DNA of 32,397 nucleotides from Acidobacteriota bacterium (GTDB taxonomy: Bacteria; Acidobacteriota; Terriglobia; Acidiferrales; UBA7541). The stretch spans positions 1-32,397 of the forward strand of contig QHZB01000200.1 of NCBI GenBank assembly GCA_003224525.1, written 5' to 3'. Under the pieces are notes generated by a model. The model made no database searches. It was not told where the DNA came from and saw nothing but the letters and a program-made list of their open reading frames with translations. The first letter of the stretch is position 1. Each line of letters starts with the position of its first letter. The translations under genes were made by a program, and so were the position numbers. Below, piece by piece: positions 25,259 through 32,397 of the stretch.

Positions 25259-25582
25259 ATGCAGCGATTTGGAATGATGATCAGATTGAAAGCCGGTAGT
25301 GCAAGTACCTATAAGCGGTACCACGCAGCAGTCTGGCCAGAAGTTTTGGATAAGATTCTGGAATGCAATATCAGAAACTATTCCATCTATTTCAAGGACG
25401 ACTTGCTATTCAGCTACTTCGAATACCACGGCTGCGACTTGAAGAGCGATTGGAAAAAGATGGATTCGCACGCGAAAACGCAGGAATGGTGGGCTGTCAT
25501 GCAGCCGATGCAGGAACCCTTGCCTAAGCGAAAAGAGGGTGAGTGGTGGGCAGAGATGGAGGAAGTTTTTCATCTCGATTAA
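25259..25582 (+). CDS. Sugar mutarotase, RhaM/DUF718 family (L-rhamnose/L-fucose type)
   Basis: A 107-residue protein, the usual length of the L-rhamnose mutarotase family. RhaM features are visible in order: YKRYHAAVWPEV with the active-site histidine, NYSIYFKDDLLFSYFEY, the WW pair in QEWWAVMQPM, and the C-terminal EEVFHLD. It catalyses alpha/beta anomer exchange of a free 6-deoxy hexose, feeding the dehydrogenase or transporter with the right form. ATG 25259 has AAAAGGAT eight bases upstream; the open frame reaches further upstream without family character. It lies 70 bases before the second fucosidase, same strand, so the two form a small operon divergent from the GntR operon. Context favours L-fucose over L-rhamnose. 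Confidence 0.88.
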   Translation: MQRFGMMIRLKAGSASTYKRYHAAVWPEVLDKILECNIRNYSIYFKDDLLFSYFEYHGCDLKSDWKKMDSHAKTQEWWAVMQPMQEPLPKRKEGEWWAEMEEVFHLD

Positions 25583-25589
25583 AGCGCTT
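25582..25589. promoter_or_regulatory. AAGCGCTT site between mutarotase and fucosidase genes
   Basis: An 8-bp dyad with the AGCGCT core overlapping the last base of the mutarotase stop codon and 63 bases before the fucosidase start. It resembles the sites around the GntR gene; being short it could be chance. Confidence 0.3.
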
Positions 25590-25652
25590 CTAAATCCCAA
25601 GACATACTTCCCGGATACCGCATGCGCAAGGCCTTGCTGTAAAGGAGCCTAA

Positions 25653-27011
25653 ATGAATGCTAATGTGACAGCTCGCCGCGACTTCATCAAGCTCGCGCTT
25701 GCTGCATCCTCCCTTCCATTCATCCCCAGTGTAGGATTTGCCTCTGCCTTCGCTGACGATCGCACTGCTTGGTATCGGGCTGCAAAATTCGGCATGTTCA
25801 TCCACTGGGGTCCCTACTCGCTCGCCAGTGTCGAAGCATCCTGGCCCATCATGAGGCCAACGCCCAGCGGCATCACCGAAGCGGAGTATCGCGAGCTGCC
25901 AAAACGGTTCAATCCAGCAAAGTTCGATCCGTATGCTTTCGTTGATCTGGCGCGCGCGGCGGGCCAGGAATACATGGTTTTTACTACGAAGCATCACGAC
26001 GGCTTCTGCATGTTTGACTCGTCCTACACGGACTATAAAATTACAAAGTCCCCGTATGGAAAGGATATCGTGGCGCAACTGTCAGCAGCAGCCAAACAGG
26101 CTGACATGCCCCTCGGGTTTTACTATTCGCCGCCCGACCTGCACCATCCGGCTTTCCGTGACACTTCCAAACTCGCAAAAGACAACTGGCACGGCGAGCC
26201 CCTCCGGCCCGAGTGGCCCCTCTACCTCGACTATATGCAATTGCAACTCACGGAGTTGCTGACGAAGTACGGTCCGGTCGCATTAATTTGGTTCGATGGC
26301 CTCAACAATCAGGAAAAATATGACGGCGTCCGCTTTCTGGACTTGATCCGGAAACTGCAACCCGCCACGCTTGTGAACGATCGAATTGGAGTTCCGGGCG
26401 ACTATCAAACACCCGAACAGTTTATCCCCAACGCCATCCCCACGAAGGACGTTGTTATTTCGGGCGTTGATCCAAACATCCAAGACAAGTTGAAGCCTAC
26501 AGTTCCCAAACCTGAAGATTTTCAGTTATGGGAAACCTGTATGACCATCAACAAGACTTGGGCCTACAATATGCACGATCACGAGTACAAGTCTGCGCAG
26601 TTCTTAATTCGAGGTCTGGTTGAGGTGGCGAGCCGCGGCGGAAACTTCCTCCTCAACGTGGGCCCGCAATCCGACGGCATGATTCAACCCGAGTTTCAGG
26701 AACGCCTTCGGGCCATCGGGGACTGGCTCACCGTCAACGGCGAGTCGATTTACGGCACAACCTATGGGCCAGTACAAAGAATGGCGTCTGCACGAACCAC
26801 GGCGAAGGGTAAGAAGGTCTTTATCCACGTTTTCGACTGGCCATCGTCCGGTTTTGAGGTTAATGGGCTGGAAGCAAAAGTGATTTCGGCGCGCTTGCTG
26901 GCGAACGGACAACCGTTGAGATTCCGCCAGACAGAAGGAAAGCTGCAGATCGATCTCCCTTCACAGCCACCTGACCCGAATGTAAGCGTAATCGCTCTCA
27001 GAACTCTGTAA
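25653..27011 (+). CDS. GH29 alpha-L-fucosidase with Tat-type signal (copy 2)
   Basis: A 452-residue glycoside hydrolase. The N-terminus TARRDFIKLALAASSLP carries a twin-arginine motif, so it is probably exported folded. GH29 features are GMFIHWGPYSLASVEASW, YMVFTTKHHDGFCMFDS, MPLGFYYSPPD and the nucleophile region ALIWFDGL, with Asp215 as probable nucleophile, then LVNDRIG, WETCMTINKTWAYN and NFLLNVGPQSDG. A short beta-domain ends the protein. It lies downstream of the mutarotase on the same strand, with AAGGAG seven bases before the ATG. It would release alpha-L-fucose; the sequence differs greatly from copy 1, so the two probably act on different linkages or glycans. Confidence 0.93.
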   Translation: MNANVTARRDFIKLALAASSLPFIPSVGFASAFADDRTAWYRAAKFGMFIHWGPYSLASVEASWPIMRPTPSGITEAEYRELPKRFNPAKFDPYAFVDLARAAGQEYMVFTTKHHDGFCMFDSSYTDYKITKSPYGKDIVAQLSAAAKQADMPLGFYYSPPDLHHPAFRDTSKLAKDNWHGEPLRPEWPLYLDYMQLQLTELLTKYGPVALIWFDGLNNQEKYDGVRFLDLIRKLQPATLVNDRIGVPGDYQTPEQFIPNAIPTKDVVISGVDPNIQDKLKPTVPKPEDFQLWETCMTINKTWAYNMHDHEYKSAQFLIRGLVEVASRGGNFLLNVGPQSDGMIQPEFQERLRAIGDWLTVNGESIYGTTYGPVQRMASARTTAKGKKVFIHVFDWPSSGFEVNGLEAKVISARLLANGQPLRFRQTEGKLQIDLPSQPPDPNVSVIALRTL

Positions 27012-27049
27012 TCGAGTGTTTGCGCTTTGTCACAGTCTTCCCTGCGAAT

Positions 27050-28738
27050 CTACTGTTGTGGTTCGTGGACGGTCAGGGGCTGGTCTGCGGAAATCGAATC
27101 CAGACGCTGTACCATGCCACTGGGCCACGTGATTTCAAGCAACCGAACTTTTTTCGCTGAGCCGAGGCCGAAGTGCGTTCTTTTGTCGCTCGCGGAGAGG
27201 TAACTTCCGGCGCTGCTTACGAATGAGTGCTGTTCAAGTCCGCTCTCCGATACCAGGCGGACCCGGGCGCCAATTCCATCTCGGTTGCTCGCCGAGCCAA
27301 CAAGCCGGATCGACAGCCAGTGATTTCCGTTCCCGCCTTCATTGCGGAGAACAATGGCCTGGCCGTCGTTACAGTTGATGGCAATGTCAATAAACCCGTC
27401 ATTGTCCAGGTCTCCGAAGGCAGCCCCACGCGCAGACAACGGAACCTGAAATGCGTGCCCACTTTGTCGTGACACATCGCGGAACTGGCCCTCCCTGTTC
27501 CTCATCAGAAGCAGCGATTCGCGGTAATGGAGCGACGGTTCCGTTAACTCGATGTTGTCCAGGACATGACCTTGGGCGACGAATAGATCGCGCCAGCCGT
27601 CGTTGTCATAGTCGATCATCTTCGTGCCCCAGCCGGAGTGCAGTATGGTGATTCCGCCGATGCCGGTCTGATTGCTTGTGTCCTCGAAGGTGCCCTTATC
27701 GTTCCGAAAGAGTGCATATTTTTGATTGGCGAGCGCATTAACGAAGATGTCGGGCCAACCGTCGTTGTTGTAATCGGCGAAGTCGGCGCCCATGCCTGCG
27801 AAAACTTTGCCATCCTGATCATAAGCAAGCCCTACGTCGAGGGCGACCTCGGTGAATGTACCGTCGCGGTTGTTGTGGAAAAGCTGTTGGGCGAGGGAGT
27901 CGTTGGCGACGAAGATGTCCGGCCAGCCATCCCGATCGAAGTCGTTGACGGCAATGCCCAGCCCCTTTCCGGGTGACAATCCTATTCCGCACTGCTTGGA
28001 GACATCTTTGAACCTGCCACCACCTTCGTTGTGGTAGACAAGGTAGGATACAGGCGCGAATTGATCGGGATGGCAGTAGGTGCGATAACCGGGCCGATGC
28101 TGGCCGCAGAAAATGTTCGATGCGAAGTCCCAATCCAAATAGCGCGTAACGATCAGGTCCAGACGTCCATCGCGATCGTAGTCGATGAAACAAGCTCCGG
28201 TGCACCAACCGCTTCCAGCCACTCCCGCTTGGGCCGTAACATCCGTAAAAGTCCCGTCGCCATTGTTGTGGTACAGAGTGTTCCCACCGACATTAGTGAC
28301 CAGCAAGTCCGTGTATCCGTCATTGTCGTAGTCCCCGGTCGCTACTCCCATACCGTAAGCAGTGCCTTGCACCCCTGCGGTTTCCGTAACGTCGGTAAAA
28401 GTGCCGTGGCCGTTGTTCCGATACAGTCGGTTCCAAAACCGCGGATCGGATTTGTCGGGGAAAGCGCCGCGAGGCATTGGATCGCGAAGTCGCGCTCCGT
28501 TCACGAAGAGCAGATCGAGGCGGCCGTCGTTGTTGTAATCGAACATGGCCACACCTGCTCCCATCGTTTCGGGGAGATATTTCTCCGCTGTCCGGCTGGC
28601 TTCGTGCTTAAAGCGGATTCCGGATTTCGCTGTTACGTCGGCAAACATCGGCAGATGAGCGGCCTTCACGCCTTGCGCCAGGGCTCGGTGCAAGGGACCC
28701 GCGGCGAGAGCAAGGCAAAGAAAAGACCGGCGATTCAT
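27050..28738 (-). CDS. ASPIC/UnbV seven-repeat FG-GAP/VCBS beta-propeller protein, Tat-type signal (copy 3)
   Basis: A 562-residue exported protein beginning MNRRSFLCLALAAG, a twin-arginine-like signal. Seven well-kept calcium repeats follow (DYNNDGRLDLLF, DYDNDGYTDLLV, DYDRDGRLDLIV, DFDRDGWPDIFV, DYNNDGWPDIFV, DYDNDGWRDLFV, DLDNDGFIDIAI), ending in an ASPIC/UnbV domain (RDGIGARVRL...SASDKRTHFGLG...ITWPSG). It is 14 bases downstream of the heptaheme-TPR gene, same strand, so they form an operon. As with the other two copies, a TPR protein is its immediate genetic partner. Role unknown; binding of surface glycans or assembly of an envelope complex is inferred. Confidence 0.9.
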   Translation of the reverse strand: MNRRSFLCLALAAGPLHRALAQGVKAAHLPMFADVTAKSGIRFKHEASRTAEKYLPETMGAGVAMFDYNNDGRLDLLFVNGARLRDPMPRGAFPDKSDPRFWNRLYRNNGHGTFTDVTETAGVQGTAYGMGVATGDYDNDGYTDLLVTNVGGNTLYHNNGDGTFTDVTAQAGVAGSGWCTGACFIDYDRDGRLDLIVTRYLDWDFASNIFCGQHRPGYRTYCHPDQFAPVSYLVYHNEGGGRFKDVSKQCGIGLSPGKGLGIAVNDFDRDGWPDIFVANDSLAQQLFHNNRDGTFTEVALDVGLAYDQDGKVFAGMGADFADYNNDGWPDIFVNALANQKYALFRNDKGTFEDTSNQTGIGGITILHSGWGTKMIDYDNDGWRDLFVAQGHVLDNIELTEPSLHYRESLLLMRNREGQFRDVSRQSGHAFQVPLSARGAAFGDLDNDGFIDIAINCNDGQAIVLRNEGGNGNHWLSIRLVGSASNRDGIGARVRLVSESGLEQHSFVSSAGSYLSASDKRTHFGLGSAKKVRLLEITWPSGMVQRLDSISADQPLTVHEPQQ

Positions 28739-28752
28739 GTTGAGGGGGGTGC

Positions 28753-30633
28753 CTATGGGTGCTCTCCGCGGGCCGGCGCGGTAATCTGATCGGCGCGAGC
28801 AAGCATCTGCCGCATGAAGGAGTCCTCCGGAAAGCGCTCGAGATAGCGTTGCATCGCCGCCCTTGCGTCCGCGTACCGTTTGACCTCGATCAAGCGAAGC
28901 ACCCTGGTTCTTTGCAATGTGGAATTGAAGGGATCGAGCTCAATGGCCTTTTCCAACCAAGGCATTGCCTCTTCCGCCCGGTCAAGTCTGACAAGTGACT
29001 CAGCGAGATCCGCGTAGGCCGCTGTTTGCGGCGGCCCAATACGCAACGCACTTTGAAGATGCACTACTGCTTCCTGAAACTTTCCCAGCCGCAAATCTCG
29101 GCGCCCTAGCGCGGCCTGCACCAGCGCGCTGCCAGGCTCCGTCCGCTCTAGTTGACCCAGGAGCGCAAGGTAACGCCCGAGGTATTCCGGCTTCTTCTCC
29201 ATCAATTCGCCGTACGCCTGCAAAAGAGTCAAGGGAGGAGGGGGGGTGTCTTTATGCCCGGGAATGGGGTTCAGATGGATTAGATCTGGCAATACCTGAG
29301 TAGCTTGATGAAAGGCGGCGTCCGGAAACGGCTCATCGACTTGCTTAAGAACGCGATGGTTTGTGAGGCTGGAATGCGAGATCACATGCACATCGCGCTT
29401 TGGCATATGACAACCGGCACAGTCATTGGGGGGATTTTTGTGCCGTCGAATCTCCAGAGAGGCGCTGCAACTTTTTTCTGTGTGGCACGCCATGCATTTT
29501 TTGTTGAAGTATCCCGAGGCTTCTTCGTGTGAGGGTTCGAAGTGGGGATCGTGGCAAGTCGTACAGCCCAAACGGCCGCCACTTTTCCGATAACACTGGC
29601 TGAGAGTCATGGAATAGTAGTGTTCAAGATGATCGGACTGTGGAGGAGATTCGCGATTTGGCGGAATCATTAAGATTGACAACGTGTTCTCCAGTGGAGC
29701 TCCAGGCAGGAAGTCACCATAGTCTTTGCCCGGCTTCAACACTCGCACGTCTCCGGTTTGATGACAGGACATGCAGATGTTGTCGGACAGAGCCAGGGCA
29801 AGGTGGGCCGGGTTAACGATCGAGGGATCGTTCTCTACATTACCCCCTTTGCGTGCCCGCATCTTCAATGTGTGCGTTATTCCCGGACCGTGGCAGTTTT
29901 CGCAGCCGATCGCCATCTCCGAGAACGGAGGTTCTTTAAAACGACCGTTGCCGTTTGAAACCGGCCTCGGCTGGCCACTGTGGCAGTAAATGCATCCTGC
30001 GAGAATCGGCCGGTTGAAGCCGTAATTGCCAAATTCGTATCCCGGCGAGAGTGCCCAACGGTGAGGCTTTGAATAGAAAGAGAGCGGGGCCTGAAAAAGA
30101 TAATCACCTTTTCTTACGACTCCGCCGAAACCATTGGCTCCTGACCCGATGATCCACTCCACCTCATGCGTGTCGCGAAAGATTTCCTTCCCGTTGGCAT
30201 CGGCCTCATATTCACCCTGGTATAGCTTCCCGTCTTGGGCAAAAACTTCAAAATCCCGGTCCGGATTCCTCTGGTGAAAAGATGCTTTGGCCGGCAGCGT
30301 TTCCAGCAGTGCAGACGTGACTTGGGTCATGGAGCGGCCCATACCGGTTCGCGAGAATTGGTCATAGATACGCTGATGGCATTGGGCGCACACCTTCGAA
30401 CCGACATATCCGCTGCTGGTTGTGATGCTTTGGGTCGCATGGGCTGCGATCGTTCCATCCTGTCCAAGTGAAGCCGCAAATTCTATCGGCAAATACAAAA
30501 GGATGAATGCTACCAGGATGAGCAAAGATCTATAAAGGTCGATGGAGTATACCTTTTGCTGAAATCTCGGGTTTGCGGTCCTCAATTTTCCCACCCTGGA
30601 TCGAAGCCTGCGGTTCCCGCCGAACCATCCCAC
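28753..30633 (-). CDS. Membrane-anchored heptaheme cytochrome c fused to TPR domain
   Basis: A 626-residue protein. A hydrophobic segment at about 34-54 serves as signal anchor. Seven CxxCH haem-binding motifs follow: CAQCH (82-86), CIYCH (214-218), CENCH (244-248), CMSCH (287-291), CTTCH (357-361), CMACH (380-384) and CAGCH (405-409), with further histidines as possible distal ligands. From about residue 495 three TPR units complete the chain. The GTG start at 30633 is supported by GGAGG five bases upstream. Multihaem c-type domains carry electrons in the periplasm; the TPR tail offers a docking surface, perhaps for the ASPIC/UnbV protein encoded 14 bases downstream. It is divergent from a TBDR gene. 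Electron donor and acceptor are unknown. Confidence 0.88.
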   Translation of the reverse strand: MGWFGGNRRLRSRVGKLRTANPRFQQKVYSIDLYRSLLILVAFILLYLPIEFAASLGQDGTIAAHATQSITTSSGYVGSKVCAQCHQRIYDQFSRTGMGRSMTQVTSALLETLPAKASFHQRNPDRDFEVFAQDGKLYQGEYEADANGKEIFRDTHEVEWIIGSGANGFGGVVRKGDYLFQAPLSFYSKPHRWALSPGYEFGNYGFNRPILAGCIYCHSGQPRPVSNGNGRFKEPPFSEMAIGCENCHGPGITHTLKMRARKGGNVENDPSIVNPAHLALALSDNICMSCHQTGDVRVLKPGKDYGDFLPGAPLENTLSILMIPPNRESPPQSDHLEHYYSMTLSQCYRKSGGRLGCTTCHDPHFEPSHEEASGYFNKKCMACHTEKSCSASLEIRRHKNPPNDCAGCHMPKRDVHVISHSSLTNHRVLKQVDEPFPDAAFHQATQVLPDLIHLNPIPGHKDTPPPPLTLLQAYGELMEKKPEYLGRYLALLGQLERTEPGSALVQAALGRRDLRLGKFQEAVVHLQSALRIGPPQTAAYADLAESLVRLDRAEEAMPWLEKAIELDPFNSTLQRTRVLRLIEVKRYADARAAMQRYLERFPEDSFMRQMLARADQITAPARGEHP

Positions 30634-30787
30634 TATATCCTCCGCCGAACGCCATGACGAATGTGCTTAGCGCGGAACCACTCGCCCGCTGGCGAAGAGT
30701 TCTTGCCCTCCGTCCCTGAAACGAAGGAGTCCTTCAGGTCATTAGATCCGGCCAAAGGTCAGAAACGGAACAAGATGCAGGCCAGAT

Positions 30788-30799
30788 TTGAGCGCTCAC
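30788..30799. promoter_or_regulatory. Operator-like palindrome TTGAGCGCTCAC (11 of 12)
   Basis: One base short of the perfect TTGAGCGCTCAA dyad and 82 bases upstream of the perfect copy at 30870. It lies nearer the cytochrome gene, so each divergent gene may have its own site. Confidence 0.5.
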
Positions 30800-30869
30800 A
30801 TTCCCGCGCATGTGAAAGAATATAGCCCAAATACGATAAAATGCCATGGCCTTCCGATAGAGAGTCAGC

Positions 30870-30881
30870 TTGAGCGCTCAA
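30870..30881. promoter_or_regulatory. Perfect 12-bp palindrome TTGAGCGCTCAA, likely operator
   Basis: Identical to the palindrome at 19708-19719. It ends five bases before the -35 box of the receptor promoter, a position suited to repression or activation of the TBDR gene. Confidence 0.6.
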
Positions 30882-30886
30882 ATGTC

Positions 30887-30914
30887 TTGACAAGCCCTAA
30901 TATGTTCGTACTAT
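30887..30914 (+). promoter_or_regulatory. Sigma-70-type promoter of the TBDR gene
   Basis: TTGACA (perfect -35) at 30887-30892, a 16-base spacer and TACTAT at 30909-30914. The start of transcription would fall near 30921, within the conserved GCGCAAG element. Confidence 0.55.
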
Positions 30915-30919
30915 CATGC

Positions 30920-30936
30920 GCGCAAGTTTAGTGTAT
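30920..30936 (+). promoter_or_regulatory. Conserved element GCGCAAGTTTAGTGTAT (copy 2)
   Basis: It matches 15 of 17 bases of the element at 19736-19752 and covers the predicted transcription start of the receptor gene. Function unknown. Confidence 0.4.
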
Positions 30937-31022
30937 TTGACGAGCGGATGGATGAGCGAAACCGGCCAGTTAGAAACCGCGATTTAAAGGTTGGGGTGCA
31001 ATCTAAAGAGGTGAGAATTCAT

Positions 31023-32397
31023 ATGAATCGATCTCAATGGTTATCAAAGGCCCTGCGGTCGAGTTTTTCCCTTGCCATTCTGCTCGTCGTGTCGGCTGGC
31101 TCAGCTTTTGCCCAGCTTTCCACGGCAACGCTCAATGGGGTGATCCGGGATAATAGCGGTGCTGTCGTCGCGAAAGCGACAGTAGTGTTGCGAAACGTGG
31201 ACACCACAATCGAACACGCAACCACTTCGAACGACGCCGGCAACTATGTGTTTCTCAACCTCACGCCGGGCAAATACACTCTCGAAATAAGCGCTGATGG
31301 TTTCAGTTCGAAACATATCGCGGAGTTCATCCTGGCGGTGAACCAGACTGCTACGATCGACGTCGCTTTGAGCGTGGGTTCACAGAAAGATGTGGTTACT
31401 GTCGTCGCTGAGGCCGAACAGCTTCAGGTCTCCACGGCCGATCTGGGAACTGTTATCTCTACAAAACAAGTGAACGACCTCCCGCTCAATGGCCGGAATT
31501 TCACCCAGCTTCTTTCTCTGACGCCCGGTGTCGCTCCCGTCAGCGTTTCACAGAACAATAATATGGGTGGCGGAAGCGGGTTCTCCGCTCCTGCCGCCAT
31601 CGGATCGGCTTTCATTTTTCCAGCTATTAACGGGCAGACGAATCGCAGTAACTACTTCCTGACCGACGGCCTTATCAATCAGGGTTCCTTTCTCAGCACC
31701 TATGCCGTGCCTCCGATTGTGGATGCCATCCAGGAGTTCAAGGTCGTCTCCCATACGGACGAAGCTCAATTCGGATCTGTCCTTGGCGGCGTCGTTAACG
31801 TTGTGACCAAGTCCGGCACAAACGACTTTCATGGGTCTGCGTGGGAGTACCTTCGAAACGATGCGTTTGATGCTCGCAATACGTTCAACACCAGGGTCTC
31901 ACCATTCCGGCAAAATCAGTTCGGCGCCTCATTCGGGGGTCCCGTCTGGATTCCTAAAGCATATAACGGCAGGAACAGGACCTTCTTCTTTGTTTCCTAC
32001 CAGGGTTTTCGCTACACGCGGTCTGCTGACACCAACCTAAGCGTTCCGAACGCTACGGAGCTTGGTGGCGATTTTGGCGTTCTATGCAAGACCGGTTTCG
32101 ATGCTCGCGGTATCTGTCGGACAAACCCCGCCGACCCGACTTCGCCAATTGTGAACCAGCTTTACAATCCGTTAACCACTCGTCCAGACCCCACGCAGCC
32201 TGCTGGTTCTTATATTCGTGATCCGTTCCCGTTTAACAGGATTCCATCCAACCTGATTAATACTAACTTAGTCGCTCTCGCTCAGGCCATTTTCCCGCCA
32301 GCAACGGCGGGGAGAGACGCCCTCTTGGGAGTAACAAACGCCGTCGATCCAACCCCGGTTCATCAGGCCCAAAATGAAGTTACGTTCAAAATCGATC
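31023..32397 (+). CDS. TonB-dependent receptor, Oar-like, N-terminal part (3' end outside window)
   Basis: 458 codons are seen before the window ends. The order is: signal peptide with core SLAILLVVSAGSAFA; a carboxypeptidase-regulatory-like domain at about 31-115 (LNGVIRDNSGAVVAKATVVL.., AGNYVFLNLTPGKYTLEIS); the plug domain with DLPLNGRNFTQLLSLTPGV, DGLINQGSF, GVVNVVTKSGTNDFHGSAWE; and the first barrel strands (RNRTFFFVSYQGFRY). No clear TonB box was identified. This is the architecture of the Oar-like receptors that are multiplied in acidobacteria. It has its own promoter with operator palindromes and is divergent from the heptaheme-TPR and ASPIC/UnbV genes. The final codons (..TFKID) line up with the first codons of the window (QNFGAKNSLFF..). 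Confidence 0.93.
   Translation, partial: MNRSQWLSKALRSSFSLAILLVVSAGSAFAQLSTATLNGVIRDNSGAVVAKATVVLRNVDTTIEHATTSNDAGNYVFLNLTPGKYTLEISADGFSSKHIAEFILAVNQTATIDVALSVGSQKDVVTVVAEAEQLQVSTADLGTVISTKQVNDLPLNGRNFTQLLSLTPGVAPVSVSQNNNMGGGSGFSAPAAIGSAFIFPAINGQTNRSNYFLTDGLINQGSFLSTYAVPPIVDAIQEFKVVSHTDEAQFGSVLGGVVNVVTKSGTNDFHGSAWEYLRNDAFDARNTFNTRVSPFRQNQFGASFGGPVWIPKAYNGRNRTFFFVSYQGFRYTRSADTNLSVPNATELGGDFGVLCKTGFDARGICRTNPADPTSPIVNQLYNPLTTRPDPTQPAGSYIRDPFPFNRIPSNLINTNLVALAQAIFPPATAGRDALLGVTNAVDPTPVHQAQNEVTFKID

Larger units (their letters stand above)
30634..31022. promoter_or_regulatory. Divergent regulatory region, cytochrome gene / TBDR gene
   Basis: 389 bases without a gene. It holds two operator-like palindromes, a strong promoter for the receptor gene, a conserved 17-base element and a leader of about 100 bases ending in an AGAGGTGA ribosome-binding site eight bases before ATG 31023. 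The cytochrome operon reads away on the other strand. Confidence 0.6.

Noticed and set aside
1-32397. CRISPR arrays, riboswitches, rRNA genes, insertion sequences, integrase or replication genes
   Set aside because: None could be recognised on either strand; the repeats seen are short or explained by protein repeats.

Overview
The window reads as chromosomal DNA of a soil-type Acidobacteriota (Solibacter/Bryobacter/Terriglobia-like). This is inferred from gene content: Oar-like TonB-dependent receptors with an N-terminal carboxypeptidase-regulatory domain, three ASPIC/UnbV beta-propeller proteins, long secreted TPR proteins, a heptaheme cytochrome fused to TPRs, and paralogous GntR/FCD regulators. 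No rRNA, replication or CRISPR locus is seen.

Layout. 1-2208: C-terminal part of a TonB-dependent receptor (TBDR), then a GntR regulator. 3.2-4.4 kb: a YkgJ-type cysteine-cluster protein and a mazEF toxin-antitoxin pair. 4.58-8.76 kb: an MFS carrier and a gamma-glutamyltransferase, bracketed by two 48-nt 3' fragments of tRNA-Ala(UGC) genes and accompanied by gene debris. 9.0-19.4 kb (minus strand): a long run of TPR protein, GH29 alpha-L-fucosidase, fuconolactonase-type amidohydrolase, UxaA-type dehydratase, broken SDR dehydrogenase, ASPIC/UnbV protein and TPR protein. 19.8-21.6 kb (plus): a second ASPIC/UnbV protein. 21.6-25.1 kb (minus): GntR, broken SDR, L-fuconate dehydratase, RhaT-type transporter. 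25.2-27.0 kb (plus): sugar mutarotase and a second GH29 fucosidase. 27.0-30.6 kb (minus): a third ASPIC/UnbV protein and a heptaheme-TPR cytochrome. 31.0 kb to the end: the N-terminal part of a TBDR.

Together the genes outline a locus for harvesting L-fucose (or a related 6-deoxy sugar) from glycans. Outer-membrane receptors and secreted propeller/TPR proteins would serve capture, two exported fucosidases release, RhaT import and the mutarotase anomer exchange. A non-phosphorylative oxidative route would follow: dehydrogenase, lactonase, FucD dehydratase, second dehydrogenase, with cleavage to pyruvate and lactate. Both SDR dehydrogenase genes are pseudogenes. One has lost its 3' end in a deletion that joins it in frame to the tail of an alpha-hydroxy-acid (lactate) oxidase gene. 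As seen here the oxidation steps are dead, while uptake, hydrolysis and dehydration genes look intact.

Perfect 12-bp palindromes TTGAGCGCTCAA lie in the two divergent promoter regions (19.7 and 30.9 kb), and related AAGCGCTT sites surround the central GntR gene, suggesting shared local control. The last codons of the window and its first codons fit together as one continuous TBDR of about 1193 residues. Either the molecule or contig is circular, or the window is bounded by two near-identical receptor copies.
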